NCBI RefSeq assembly: GCF_036711975.1
Contig: NC_091968.1
Coordinates: forward strand, 558,001 to 622,000
Length of the DNA: 64,000 nucleotides
Reading direction: 5' to 3'
From: Onthophagus taurus
Taxonomy: Eukaryota; Arthropoda; Insecta; Coleoptera; Scarabaeidae
Every line of letters begins with the position of its first letter. The stretch's first letter is position 1. The notes under the pieces are model-generated. The model did not search any database. It was given only the letters and a program-made list of their open reading frames with translations, and was not told where the DNA came from. The position numbers and the translations under genes are program-made. This document shows, one piece after another, positions 12,601 to 23,049 of this stretch.

Positions 12601-15600
12601 TAGACAAAGTTGCTGGCACTCTCAAAAATCGGATACTTTTTTCACTTAACTCGCGATAAAAGTAAAACCGCGGACCCGAAAATTTCCAAATTAACATGTG
12701 ATACGCAGAAATATTCACTGATTACAATAAACTTTACAGCAATTTTTTCCAGCGGTTAGGAAAATATCGATCTCTAAAGTGAGGGGCCTTGACTTTTTGC
12801 ACGGATAGTAGGGAAAAAAGTGCGTCAACCATCAGAAACATGCTCCATAATGCTAATTTACATAGGTAGAAAGGCGAGAAAAAACCCGTTAATCACTAAA
12901 AAGAATCAAAACATAAAGATTTTTCATTTTAGAAAACTTACTGATGAACATGTAACATTTTTGGGTCAGATGGTAAGCCATATGTATGGAGAGGAAAAAA
13001 TGAGGAGCTTTTTTTATTAGTGAATAAATTTTTGTATTTTGTGTATGCAATTAATAAATTGCTGAAAATCAATTTACCTTTTTTCCTTAAGGTATTATTA
13101 CTCCAGTGTACGAGTTTGGCTTGCAGCATTAATTCACTGTGATTGGTGAAACAGTTTAAATTTTATATTTCATATATTTATATCAGGCTAAACAACCGAG
13201 TCAAGCCACAACTGACTTTTGAAGTACCTTTTCTAAGTGTCGACCTGCTGACTGATGCATCAGAAATGCAGATTTTATAGAAAACATTGACCCAAACATG
13301 GGACGAAGTTCAAATTTTGTTGCCACTCTGTGTAACACGTAAGATGTTTCTAAAAATAATTAAATATTACACACTATTATTTTATAATTATTTTGTATTG
13401 CGCGTATTTTCGAACTTACGTTAAGCGAGATGCAAAACAGTCTACAAAACTCATGTAAAACATCGTCGTTTGGCAGCTGTTATAGGATGATATGATTATG
13501 AAGTACATAATCAATTCAGAGTAATTGTAAAAATTTAAAAAAAAGGCTTGGATTTACCTAATGATAAAACTTTAAATAATAGTAATACATAAAAAATAAA
13601 ATCATGGTCCTTTAAAAGTGTTATTACCTCCTAGCACACGAGATTTTCGTTAGTAAGTATTACAATTAACATGCAATTTGTAATGTTAATACAGCAACTG
13701 TGGTTTGGTGGTACACATATTAATACAGTTAGTTTTAATCAGTTGGGACGATTTCAACTTGTAATCAAAAGGTGTTCAATAAAACTACCTTAAAAGGACC
13801 ATGATTTTATTTTTCCTAAATTTGAGTCGGCAGTATTAACATGGAAATACATTTTTAAAACACTAATTTATTAAATCCTTGGCTATGTTGAAGCTTTCTA
13901 ATGAGCCTGTTTGGATGTCTGCAAAAGTAATAACACATTTTTATGACTTCAAAAGTTATAACCGAAATTTATTTTACCTTCGCTCTCGATCGAGAACCCC
14001 CATGTGGAATAATGGGAACTCAAAATATAGCAGGTTTTGTAACTTCAATACTTTTAATAACACAAATAGAAAATTTAAATCTCTTTCAGATTTAAAAAAT
14101 AATTAGACCTCACCGGACATAATTGCGCGAAAAAACCCGTTTAATTGATAAGATGCGTACTCATACAATCTATTCATATCTTCTTGTGTAATTTATAATT
14201 TACGTTCAAGTCAACAAGCTTTTCAAGCTCTTTTTAACCAGCAACGAAAATATTAGCATAATCATTTAGTATAATCACAAATAGTTTTTAATTTGTTTAA
14301 TAGAGAAGTATAGTTATTTAAATTGATATAAAATTGCCCAGACACAATAAAAATTTATAAATCTTTGATCATAATAATTTTCGATAGCACCTCTTTTTTA
14401 TTTTTTTATTATCTTTCATCAAAAGATAATTTTTGATCCTTGTTGTTTTTTCATCTAATTTGTTGCGTTCAAAATCTTACCAATCATAATAATTACTTAC
14501 ACACTTTACTATGTATAATATTTATAATATTTATATCATTTTTATATATATATTTATATATACTTTTTTAGCTAAAATCACGTATCGTTAATTTTTTACT
14601 TTTTTCCTAAAAAAAAACTTGATCAACTTTACTTATTTAAAAAAAATCATAATTGAAAAAACCTTAAACTTAATGAGGATTGCAATAAATACGAGTAATG
14701 ATACGTTTTTTTGTTGCTGTTTAGTAATAACTTGATGAACACGAGGCACAAATTTAAAGTTAATAGTTCTAATTTAAATTATTTAAAATCTTAACAGTGA
14801 ATGAATTAAAAAAATAAAATCAAAAGGAAAAATAATAGTAGTTAAATACGGATGGCACACTGAGTACGTCCATTCCAATGTTTTTTTTTAAAAGCTCTAC
14901 CATTCAACTTAATTGTAGTAAAAATTCTTATCTTTTCATCTTAAAATCATTTAGTTATAGTAATTATCAATTATTTTACTACTACGCGATTTATTTTTTG
15001 TATGTGCGTAAAAGAAGCTAACCTGCTTCGCTGTCGCTCGAATCACTCGAACTACTCGACATGCTCGAACTGCTGCTATCCGATTCTGAACTGCTCGAGC
15101 TGCTCGACATGTGACCGGGTCCTGCGGCTCCTGGTTGATCTACCTTATTCACTTCATCTACAAAATAAAAGAATAAATAAAATAAACCCATTCATAACAA
15201 TTTTCATAGTAATCAATATTTATTTCTAAATCTAACGCGATGGAGAGATGCATTGTACCAGTACCCTGAGTTTACAGATCGATATTTCAGCAAGAATGGT
15301 TGGATGAAACAAATTATATTAAAATGGAACAGCTTGCGATTCTTTCTCGAAAATGACACGAAGTATTAGAATTTGTTTATCTGGTTGAAACACTGCGATA
15401 TTATTTTCATATTTATTCTCCAGCTGGATTTGAAGAAGAACTTATTAGTGATGAACAAACATATGTTAAGCCTTGTTATTATACCCCTTTTAATGACAGT
15501 TACAGAGTCAAATTTAATAGATACAATACTTTTGCAATGACTTAAGGAGTATATTATTTATACTGCAAAAAGTTAGAAAAGGAGAAATCATTCAAAATAA

Positions 15601-18600
15601 TGTTCATTATGAATGTATTTTCGCTACGTTGACAAAGGACAGGAAAAAGCTTGTCTGTATTATTTTGCTGAACATATACGACGTCGAAACTCGATTCAAC
15701 GCTCCTGAATATCTAAAAAGCAGATATAGCAGCGAACTGTTTTTCTGGAAGTTCCTTTTTCAATGAAGAATGATGGAGCTTGAAGCTACAAAAGAAGCTC
15801 ATAACCAACAAGGAAAGGAAGAACACAAAAAAGCAAGTTTTTTTAATAGATTAAATTAGTAGTAAGTACTTAAGTTGGAACAGTGTATTACAACTGTGAT
15901 TTCTAGAAAATTATTCAATGTATTGATTTGAAATTATTATTTTGATTTGATTAGCAGCCCTTTCTGCATTACATAGAAAGTCACATCACTCGTTTTTGAA
16001 GCTTTAAGTCATCAAGGATTAATATTGCACCAATTAGCAATTAACACTCCACACAACAACACAGTTAGGGGAAACTACCAGACGATATTTTTAATAACAG
16101 AAGTGATAACAAGGCTAGGCATAAACACAAAAAAGGAATGTAGTCAAGAAAGAACTGCATTGCTTTCTATTTTTTTTTTTTTTGAAGCGACAAAATGAGA
16201 AAATCGGAGTGTGTACACATTCGTTTTGAGAGAGGTTTTAAGCCTTGCTATAAAACGAACGCGATAACAATCGCTTGGAGTAGCTCTAGAACGTAAAACG
16301 AGTATGGTAAATGTTATATCTACTGTATTCATACAGTATATTTTTTCCTGGCAGAACAGGTTATAAAATGAATTCAATCAATAAAATTTGGTTAAATTAA
16401 AAATTAAGGAAGTTGTTATTAATATTTTAAGTTTTTTAGCTAAACTTTTTACTAGTTTGATAGCATGCTAATCAATTTCAATGTAAAAATATTATAAAAT
16501 TACCCTTTTTATTTATCTTTTTTATATTAGCTGATCCGATTCGATCGTTAACATCGTTCAGCCTCTTCTCAAGCTCCTGTTTCTTCTCCTGCATTTGTTC
16601 ATCCTTTGTCTTTCCAGGTTGCTTCTTATCTAAAGATCAAATTAAACGTCATAGATCTCAAGGAAGAGAATATAAGGGTAAATTAAACTACTTAAAGAAA
16701 AGAAAAAGAAGAAAAACTACTACGATTTTTTTGAAAACCTAATTTAAAATTTGAAACAAGAATAGAGTTTATTTAAGAATCCATAGAATACCTGTCACCA
16801 GCGTTATAAAGTACTGACTTGGATTATGGTAGAACATGCTTTTTTGAAATAAAATTTAAATAAATCAAGTATTTTAAAATCGTCGTAGTGCATCGTTTTA
16901 AAGCAAAACCATGTAGAGGAGATTTGGGTTATTTGTATATATTGTTTAATTCTATGTTAAGTTATTTCCAGCCCTGGAAAAAGCAATAAAAAAATGCACC
17001 ACACCGGAATCTAAAATAATGGGAAATACTATTAATATTTACATCCAAATAACTGCGCGAAATTTATCGATACTATATTGAGTATAAAGAGATAACAAAT
17101 ATATAAACAAAAAGGAAAAAGATTAATTTACTTTTTACTCCTTTTGTTCAATGAATTATTATTGTAAAACCAAATTAATGATCAATTTTCAATATAAGAA
17201 TTTTAACTTATTCAATTGAAAAGTACGTTATTTTTATTAATCTAAAACAATTGATTATACAAATGGAATATATTAATAAAATAATGAAATATCTTTGTAT
17301 ACTCAAGATGTATCTATAACAACACAATAAGCGGCACCTGTTAATTTTCATTTAAAAACAGTTCCAATTAATATACCCACAAAAACACCAGAGAGCAACT
17401 TCTACCATGCTTTTATTATTATACACAGTGTCTCAGTATATGTGAACGAAAATTAATTAAATTTTGAATCTGGTTTATATAAATCTAATTTTGTCCAAGA
17501 CATTTCTTACTATTACAAAATGTTTCAATTTTTTTTTATTGTATTTGAGATTTTAAGATTTTTCGATACACGACATTCCAAAAAATTTTTTTAAATTGAT
17601 AATCAATTTCTTGAACTATTTGAATCCACATTTTCAAAATCACATCTCGAGACACCTTGTATAATTAAAGAGAAAATAAAAAATAATATGAACATGTCAG
17701 TTCCAATTACATACGCCAAAAATAAAAACGTTTCCCTCCACAAATATTTACCTCTTCAATTGACTTTCTTTTAATAAAAAAAAAGTAAAGAAGAGATTTT
17801 TGAGAATTTGATTTCATGGTGGGAAACGATCAACAACACTGGGTGACCGGCCTCTTTTTGTACTACAAAAAATATTTTTGTAGCGCCGTTCGACGTTGTG
17901 TGTATCGTGTGATGATTTTCAAAACTTTTTTATTTGTTTGTTTCGTAGGCAAATGTAACGGAACTTACAGTAGGGCTTACGTGGCTTTTTTCGCAGACAC
18001 GACGCTACGTAGCTTTCGAGCTCACGCAGCGTCGACGGTTTCAGCGTTTCAAAGTCGATTTCGATCTCGTCGGGATTGGAATCGCGCAAGGATGGCTCTC
18101 GCGATTGAATGATATGGACGACGCGGCCCAATTTATCACCAGGCAGCTTGTTGATGTCCAAGGAGAGCTGCCGTTTCTCATCATAAGACATAGGACGTGC
18201 GTTATCCTCGTCGTCCGAATCGAATGGCGGAGGATTTGATTGGGTCGTCGATTTTTTTCGGCCAGCCCCCTTTGTGGTCGGTTTGGGTTTTTTTGCCGAT
18301 GGTGCCGATTGTTGTTTGGGTGTTCTCACACCTAAGTAGTATTTTTTATAAACGCATATGTAAATAGATACATTTTTTAAGTACCAGAATTATATTCAAA
18401 TAAATATTTTTATATAACCTTTAGTTACTTTGAATATAATTCTGATGTACAAAAAATGCGAGTGAAAATGTGAACATCAAGCTCACCTTTGGTCTTAGGC
18501 GGCTTGGCAGCGTTGGCGCCAGCTGTGGCAGGGTGGTGCAATAGGAAGTTTCGACCAGGCGCTTGATCACCGCCGGGTATCTTCGTATCAGCCCCCGACA

Positions 18601-21600
18601 CCACGCTGGTTATGCTGTCGTCAACGCTGTCCGTATTTATCGCGTTGGCCTTGTTGGCTTGGGCCACGTGGGCCCCAGGCTTACCCAGACTACTGCTATT
18701 CACAAGCTTCTTTGTTTTATCTTTCTCCTTGTGCTTCTTCTTCTCTTTTTTCTTTTTCGAACTTTCCTCTACCAATTTACGCATTTTTTCTTGTAAACCA
18801 ATCAACTAAACAAAGATCAAACAATTAAAATGTATCAAAGGGAACATGTATACAGGGTGTCTCAGCGAGACCGGTCATTAGACGTTTCTGTGGTTCTGGC
18901 CAAAATAAAAAATTGAGAATTCAGACTTAAGTATTATCAATTACGTTCTCTTCGACTAAAATATTTTCAGATTTCTAGCACTTCTGGTTATACCGGAAGT
19001 CGCCACCTACTTTATTTTTTTAAATGGAACATCCTGTATATTTTTACATATTTGGATTTGTCTGTTTTGAAGGTTTATAAATAACTTTACTTTTTGCAAT
19101 CTAGAATTCTAGAAAAATCTGCTCTAGCGGACATTTGTTCAAAAAATCATAGAACACTCGATTTTTGAGATATCAATTTAGGATTCAGAACATGCTTAAA
19201 CAACATGATGGAGTATGTTTTGGTGCCAAGAACGGCTGTCTAGATCGTTTGGTCACTTTACTATGACACGTTAACTTTTCGAAATTTGGAACTATCATAA
19301 CTTCATTTTTTTAAATGGCACACCCCATATTTTATTACTTAGTCGTCTTCGGCGTCTCATTCTACATCTTTTATATCCCATAGGTCCCATACCTAACATT
19401 AATAGTTTGGGAGATAATTAGGGTTTTTTGAAAAATGCACACATATCATATGGATATTTAGCCTAGTGTGCCATGGAAAACAAATGTTTAATGACTTATT
19501 GACAAACGTCAAAGTCTGATTTACGTTGTTTGATGTTTGTGAGTCTGAAACCAGATAAAGTGGTTATTAATAACGTAAATAATGTTTATACAAATAAAGA
19601 AATCCATAATTTATTTTTTGTGCACGAAAAGTGCGACAAAGTTCTTAGTAGAACTTGCAGAATGTTTAATGAAAATTATCCGCATTTACCTCCGAAGACA
19701 AAAGATAAATTTAGAAGAATAGAAGCATTTTTTTTGCATTTTGGACGAATTAATCACGTGTTAAACTGACCAAAAAATGTTGTAGATAATGCTACGGAAG
19801 AGGTGAATGCCTTGGCTTATTTCGAGCCCAGTCCCAACACCTCAATTCGAGCTGCCAAAGAAGATCTAGGAATCATACTACGAACTTCGTCGCGCTTTTT
19901 ATGCATAAAAAATAAATTAAGAATTTCTTGATTTGTGTAAATAGTACTTTCGTTATTGTTATCGATTTTAACTCTTTTCAGTACTAATATTAAGGGACAT
20001 AACAGATAATTATTTGCTCACATGCATCAAGTGAGGTAAACAAGTGAGTCTTTGACAAGAACTCATTGAGAAGGCTTGTTTTTCATGGCACACTAGGCTA
20101 AATATCCATATGATATGTGTGCATTTTTCAAAAAACCCTAATTATCTCCCAAACTATTAATGTTAAGTATGGGACATATGGGATATAAAAGATGTAGAAT
20201 GAGACGCCGAAGACGACTAAGTAATAAAATATGGGGGGTGCCATTTAAAAAAAATGAAGTTATGGTACTTCCAAATTTTGAAAAGTTAACGTGCCATAGT
20301 AAAGTGACCAAACGTTCTAGATAGCCGTTCTCGGCACCAAAACTTACTCCATCATGTTGTTTAAGCATATTCTGAATCCTAAATTGATATCCCAAAAATT
20401 GAGTGTTCTCTGATTTTTTGAACAAATATCTGCTGGAGCAGATTTTTCTAGAAAAATTCGAATAACTCGAGAACGGCCGAATCAAATTGCAAAAAGTAAA
20501 CTTATTTATAAACCATGAAAACAGACAAATCCAAATATGTAAAAATATACAGGGTGTTCCATTTAAAAAAATTAAGTAGGTGGAGACTTCCGGTATAACC
20601 GGAAGTGCAAGAAATCTGAAAATATTTTAGTCGAAGAGATCGTAATTGATAATACTTAAGTCTGAATTCTCAAATTTTTATTTTCACCAGAACCCCAGAA
20701 ACGTCTAATGACCGGTCTCGCTGAGACACGCTGTATAGGAACGAATAAGTAGTAACAGTAATAATAAATCATACCTCTTTTTCTAATAATTTAAGTTGTC
20801 TATTTCGTTTTTCCTCCTCAGAATCATCTGTATCGCTTGACGACTCCGAGCTAGACCCTGACGAACTTGAATCTGATTTACTACTGCCCATAGACGGCCG
20901 ACTAATCGGTTCATCAGGGATTTTAGCAAATCTCATTTCGAACACATCCTGGAGTTTGCGCGCCATCGCGACCACATCGTGTTCCGACGGATTGTATTTG
21001 TAACAGTTTGTGAATATCAGTCTGATATCAGCGGCGAACTCTTGGGCCGTCCTGTACTCCCTGTTATCCATTTTCTGTTTAACCGTCCCCAAATCCATCG
21101 GTTTCTTAATAATTTCGTGATAATCATGAAGACCCAACAAGACCGCGTCGACCGGCTTATAAAACGGCCATGCATAACTAGAGTGTTTCTTTGAAAACAG
21201 CTCTTTTAAAATATCGTTACAGGACTTTAAAGGATCCGAGAGTTTTTCTTTTGGTTTATGGGCACCGTGTTGAGGCGTCGACGTCGAATTCGTGCCAAGG
21301 GGACTAATGTTTGATTGCTTATAAGGTACAAGACCGTCAAGTTCCGGTCTGATTGGTTTTTTAATTTGCCGTCCGGATTCTCTCCGCGTTGATATCTTTG
21401 CGGATTTCGCCTCCGTAGGTGTAGTGTAATCGTAAACGGTGTGCGTTGTCGTATCCGCCTTTCTCTTGATGCCCTTTTTGACTTTAGCCGGCTGTTGCGA
21501 AGGTAAAACGGACGCGGGCATGACCGCCGGGGCTATACCGGAAGTGTCCATGGGATTTCCGGCAGGAGCCATAGGTGGCGGAACGCCGTAGGCACCGGGA

Positions 21601-23034
21601 AGCGGCAGCTGCTGAGGTAACGAACTGTGTGTCGCCGCCGCCGCTGCTGGCGCTATCGTCGTAGTGGCCGTACTTCCGGGTATCGTCGTAGGTGCCTGTG
21701 TTGATAATGGTATACCTGAGCTACCGATGACCGGGGTAACGGTCGACGAAATTCCAACTGAAGGGGGCCTACCTCGGCCGCTACCAGCAGCTCCCGCACC
21801 CGTCCCGCCTACGCCACTCACTTTCTTTTTACTACCCTTTCCTCCTTTTGCCGGTAAATCCACCACAAATTCTTCCTTTGGCATATCGCCGACCTTCGTC
21901 AGGAAGACTTTCTCGAGCGTTTGAGCCATCACCACAACGTCCTCGCCCGGTTTATTATACACATAACAATTAGTGAACATTGTGTTGAAGTCCTGTATGC
22001 ACTCCTTTCCCGACCAGTAATAGTTATTATCCAAACGTTTTTTGATCGTACCCAAATCCATTGGCTGGTCAATAATTCTATGATAATCCTATAACATAAA
22101 AATATAATAAATTGTTAAACTTGCAAATAACTAGAATTAAAATCGTTTAATACTACTTTGTTTTTAATACATTTCTTGGTTATTAAATTTTTTGTTTTCG
22201 CTTCAACTTTTACTTTTTATGTGCTATAAATAAAACTAGAACAGGTTTTATTTCTCTGGCTTAGTTCGGTTTAACGTGTTCGTTAATAAATTCTTTTCTA
22301 ATATCTCTCGTCTTCTCATAATGTCGTATGTGTTCTAGTGATTTCAATTAGTTATATACAAATAAGAAAACTTCACTATGATAATAAACTATTTGTGTTG
22401 TGTTCGCCTTTGAGATCTTAGATAACAGTAAGTTCTACTTTTAATTTTTCATTTTATATTTGCATTTTGTGATTATTTTCATAAATTTCATCATCTACTC
22501 TTAGCATTACTTAATAAAACTACGTATAATGTGCAATGCGGATAACCACATCATATCAAGAAAAATGTATCTAAATTTTTAACAACTTATCTTTGATACA
22601 AAAATAACTAAATAATTTATTACAAAAAATTTTTGTGTTTTCTTACCGGAAGGTTTAATTTTTTCGCATCAACTGGTTGATGGAACGGCCATGCAAACTG
22701 ATGTTTCCAGACGGCCTTCAGCACGGTCTTCTGCAGGAATTGCAGTTGATTGGTGACGCGTCCCGGTCGCTCGGGCTGCGGATGGACCGGCGGCTGCACG
22801 ATGCCATTGACGGGCTGTATGGGCACCTCCATTCGTGGAGGAGGTTCCTTCTCTTTGCCGCCGTCTAGTCTGGCCGCCTGGAACGCCTACCATTTTTTTT
22901 ACCAGATTTTCACGGTAGTAGTACGCTCCTTTTGCGTTTGTTTATAAGCGAGAAAAAGGGGAAAACGGGCGCCGATTAACGCCGTTTTAATAACTTACCG
23001 AAATGTTTTGGGCCGGTGCGTCCACCTGCTGCAT
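451..23034 (-). CDS. fs(1)h: BET bromodomain protein, fs(1)h/BRD4 long form (last exon off window)
   Basis: BET proteins bind acetylated histones on chromatin and recruit P-TEFb and other factors to promote transcription elongation. Ten exons join in phase: 22,999-23,034, 22,647-22,886, 20,775-22,088, 18,487-18,805, 17,969-18,331, 16,504-16,629, 15,023-15,157, 7,634-7,710, 687-2,020 and 451-625, giving 4,119 nt (1,373 codons) without a stop. Domain order is BD1, BD2, a Ser/Asp-rich stretch, a Lys-rich stretch, ET, SEED-like Ser-rich tract, polyQ-rich linker and a charged C-terminal region with WSSLAQ and [10 protein letters not shown]. The start at 23,034 is chosen because splicing from the exon at 23,253-23,387 places an in-frame TAA five codons upstream. 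The acceptor at 2,021 was picked by phase and is the least certain join. Introns are long and full of transposons. Confidence 0.93.
687..2020 (-). CDS. fs(1)h: fs(1)h long-isoform exon: Pro/Gln/Asn-rich linker, polyQ and C-terminal motif
   Basis: This large exon encodes about 444 residues of low-complexity sequence rich in Pro, Gln, Asn and His, including a run of 15 or so glutamines coded by mixed CAA/CAG near 960-1,010. It is followed by a [12 protein letters not shown] motif, [19 protein letters not shown] and a charged helix ending DALEKAR. The motif and helix correspond to the region before the C-terminal motif of vertebrate BRD4. The acceptor CAG at 2,021-2,022 gives phase 0, matching the exon at 7,634; an alternative acceptor near 2,058 would break phase. 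It is expected only in the long isoform. Confidence 0.86.
2021..2480. other. fs(1)h intron, unassigned
   Basis: AT-rich intron between the large C-terminal exon and the palindromic satellite. No exon, transposon end or RNA gene was recognised. Confidence 0.5.
2480..4438. repeat. Palindromic satellite array, left part (fs(1)h intron)
   Basis: Tandem blocks are built from a palindrome in which CATTCGGGTTTAGCCG faces CGGCTAAACCCGAATG across a 10-20 nt loop containing CACGTCTC, flanked by inverted AGAACTAACA and TGTTAGTTCT motifs. At least eight hairpin units are visible. A larger period of about 1.15 kb is seen because the block from about 2,690 recurs nearly unchanged from about 3,845. The same unit occurs at 6,337-6,760 and at 32,560-33,560. 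Confidence 0.85.
4439..6336 (-). mobile_element. Tc1/mariner-like element in the satellite, TA duplication intact
   Basis: The element is 1,898 bp. Terminal inverted repeats start CAGGGTGCCCATTATG on the left and mirror this imperfectly on the right. TA flanks both ends (4,437-4,438 and 6,337-6,338). Removing the element and one TA restores the satellite sequence AACACTATATCAAAA exactly as seen in neighbouring units. Inner inverted repeats extend about 150 bp, with TTTAACGTCAT-type similarity near 4,660 and 6,110. Confidence 0.93.
4910..5939 (-). pseudogene. Transposase of the Tc1/mariner-like element, frameshifted
   Basis: The transposase catalyses cut-and-paste transposition at TA. The first 270 residues (5,939 to 5,127) carry an N-terminal helix-turn-helix with [15 protein letters not shown] and the first two catalytic aspartates in [10 protein letters not shown] and [10 protein letters not shown]. 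The frame stops at TAG right after RRYLDTP and resumes in another frame as [14 protein letters not shown], which holds the third aspartate. Compared with the usual DD34D spacing about nine residues are missing at the junction, so a short deletion with frameshift has probably inactivated it. The C-terminal part continues to a stop at 4,910. Confidence 0.9.
6337..6760. repeat. Palindromic satellite array, right part
   Basis: This continues the satellite beyond the mariner insertion, with two more palindromic units and a degenerate end near 6,760. The first unit joins in register with the sequence at 4,438 once the mariner element is removed. Confidence 0.82.
6761..7633. other. fs(1)h intron, unassigned
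   Basis: AT-rich intron. A short inverted pair, ATAACGGACACTGCG and GATCCGTTAT, lies near 6,800-6,840. No exon or transposon was recognised. Confidence 0.45.
7634..7710 (-). CDS. fs(1)h: fs(1)h small exon, Lys/Asn-rich
   Basis: It is a 77-nt exon encoding [19 protein letters not shown] and then ATNNPTM. It follows the Ser-rich exon (phase 1 in, phase 0 out). The acceptor TTTTTGTAG and the donor ATG|GTGAGT are clear. It is isolated between long introns, and read-through of its donor would add VSYF and stop. Confidence 0.82.
7711..10630. other. fs(1)h intron, unassigned AT-rich
   Basis: Long AT-rich intron with poly-A/T runs and no convincing exon. Short open frames here lack codon structure. 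A degenerate piggyBac-like coding stretch starts near 10,400-10,640. Confidence 0.45.
10640..11540 (+). pseudogene. Degenerate piggyBac transposase
   Basis: piggyBac transposases (DDE_Tnp_1_7) cut and paste at TTAA. Translation with frame changes gives [20 protein letters not shown], then [15 protein letters not shown], then [20 protein letters not shown], then [20 protein letters not shown], then [13 protein letters not shown]. These are in piggyBac order. Many stops and frameshifts show a dead copy inside the fs(1)h intron. No TTAA-flanked ends were identified. Confidence 0.8.
11541..11652 (+). pseudogene. Tc1-type transposase fragment (HTH)
   Basis: The frame reads [26 protein letters not shown] in two parts, which resembles the N-terminal helix-turn-helix of Tc1 transposases. 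It is interrupted by a foldback element at a TA, and weak continuation (GRKARKNPL) is seen after 12,809. Confidence 0.6.
11653..12808. mobile_element. Foldback element with arms of about 0.4-0.5 kb
   Basis: The left arm starts CTATCCGTGCAAAAAGTC and the right arm ends with its reverse complement GACTTTTTGCACGGATAG. TA lies at both edges (11,651-11,652 and 12,809-12,810). The arms pair, with mismatches, almost to the centre near 12,240, where CAGATGGTGCG and CGCACCATCTG face each other. No transposase is encoded, so this is a non-autonomous hairpin element, probably mobilised by a Tc1/mariner-type enzyme. Confidence 0.85.
12809..15022. other. fs(1)h intron, with possible 3' UTR of a short isoform
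   Basis: AT-rich sequence. A small inverted-repeat element may lie at about 13,590-13,820 (AATAAAATCATGGTCC on the left, its reverse complement on the right). The part just left of 15,022 would become 3' UTR if the donor of the neighbouring exon is not used. Confidence 0.45.
15023..15157 (-). CDS. fs(1)h: fs(1)h Ser-rich exon (SEED-like)
   Basis: It encodes [16 protein letters not shown] followed by an almost pure Ser/Asp tract ending [10 protein letters not shown]. The tract resembles the phosphorylated SEED region that follows the ET domain in BET proteins. The donor is GCAG|GTTAGC, so reading through it gives GGT then TAG at once. This is a plausible end for a short isoform. Confidence 0.88.
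15158..16503. other. fs(1)h intron with a degenerate coding-like stretch
   Basis: From about 15,240 to 15,850 the plus strand has coding-like composition with many stops, probably an old transposon. I could not assign its family. The rest is AT-rich intron. Confidence 0.4.
16504..16629 (-). CDS. fs(1)h: fs(1)h exon, charged coiled segment after ET
   Basis: It encodes [20 protein letters not shown], then [20 protein letters not shown], typical of the charged helix after the ET domain in insect fs(1)h. The acceptor is CTTTAG at 16,630 and the donor GTAATT below 16,504. Phase is 1 on both sides, joining KPRKPY to YKKQPG. Confidence 0.87.
16630..17423. other. fs(1)h intron, unassigned
   Basis: AT-rich intron. 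No exon or element was recognised. Confidence 0.45.
17424..17659. mobile_element. Small mariner-type MITE
   Basis: The 236-bp element starts CACAGTGTCTCAG and ends GAGACACCTTG, giving imperfect inverted termini flanked by TA on both sides. The core GTGTCTC matches the ends of the larger element at 18,853-20,733, so it may be a deletion derivative of the same family. Confidence 0.55.
17969..18331 (-). CDS. fs(1)h: fs(1)h ET-domain exon
   Basis: The extra-terminal (ET) domain recruits chromatin partners such as NSD3 and JMJD6 in vertebrates. The exon encodes a Lys/Pro-rich stretch, then [38 protein letters not shown], and [20 protein letters not shown], ending [11 protein letters not shown]. 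This is near-identical to the recalled family consensus. Phase is 1 at both ends. Confidence 0.95.
18487..18805 (-). CDS. fs(1)h: fs(1)h Lys-rich exon between BD2 and ET
   Basis: It encodes [20 protein letters not shown], then a Lys/Glu-rich basic segment and an Ala/Gly/Asp spacer ending AKPPKTKG. The opening continues the KLLEKE helix of the BD2 exon. It corresponds to the basic residue-enriched region of BET proteins. The acceptor TTTAG at 18,806 and donor GTGAGC at 18,481-18,486 are clear. Confidence 0.9.
18853..20733. mobile_element. Mariner-type element with about 620-bp inverted repeats
   Basis: The 1,881-bp element starts CAGGGTGTCTCAGCGAGACC and ends with GGTCTCGCTGAGACACGCTG, flanked by TA at 18,851 and 20,734. 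The inverted arms run from the ends to about 19,470 and 20,085. Between them the plus strand keeps a remnant of a transposase N-terminus: [20 protein letters not shown], then [13 protein letters not shown], with a stop between. The catalytic part is deleted, so the copy is non-autonomous. Confidence 0.85.
20775..22088 (-). CDS. fs(1)h: fs(1)h exon: rest of bromodomain 1, linker, bromodomain 2
   Basis: The 438-codon exon opens with the second half of BD1 ([19 protein letters not shown], then [15 protein letters not shown], whose Asn, about residue 137, should contact acetyl-lysine). A Pro/Ala/Thr-rich linker follows, with the basic [14 protein letters not shown] motif, then BD2 with [30 protein letters not shown] and [15 protein letters not shown]. 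It ends in an acidic Ser-rich stretch and QLKLLEKE. Both acetyl-lysine pockets are intact. Confidence 0.96.
22089..22646. other. fs(1)h intron inside bromodomain 1
   Basis: AT-rich intron of 558 bp splitting BD1 after KLNLP. Nothing else was recognised. Confidence 0.7.
22647..22886 (-). CDS. fs(1)h: fs(1)h exon: start of bromodomain 1
   Basis: It encodes [19 protein letters not shown], a Pro-rich stretch, then [20 protein letters not shown] and [16 protein letters not shown]. The WPF shelf is present at about residues 78-80. Phase is 0 on both sides and the donor is CCG|GTAAGA. The acceptor (TGGTAG) has a weak pyrimidine tract. Confidence 0.93.
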
Positions 23035-23049
23035 CGTTGTGCCAATCAC
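22999..23049 (-). CDS. fs(1)h: fs(1)h first coding exon
   Basis: It carries the proposed start, ATG at 23,032-23,034, encoding [12 protein letters not shown] before the donor TCG|GTAAGTTA. The acceptor GTAG is at 23,050. Joined to the upstream exon, an in-frame TAA sits five codons before the ATG, which supports the start. Confidence 0.72.

Noticed and set aside
17816-18112. A 98-residue plus-strand frame over the ET domain
   Set aside because: It overlaps the ET exon antisense, and the minus-strand reading is clearly the conserved protein.
20138-20485. A 115-residue minus-strand frame
   Set aside because: It lies in the inverted arm of the mariner derivative; the mirror arm carries the same sequence with stops.
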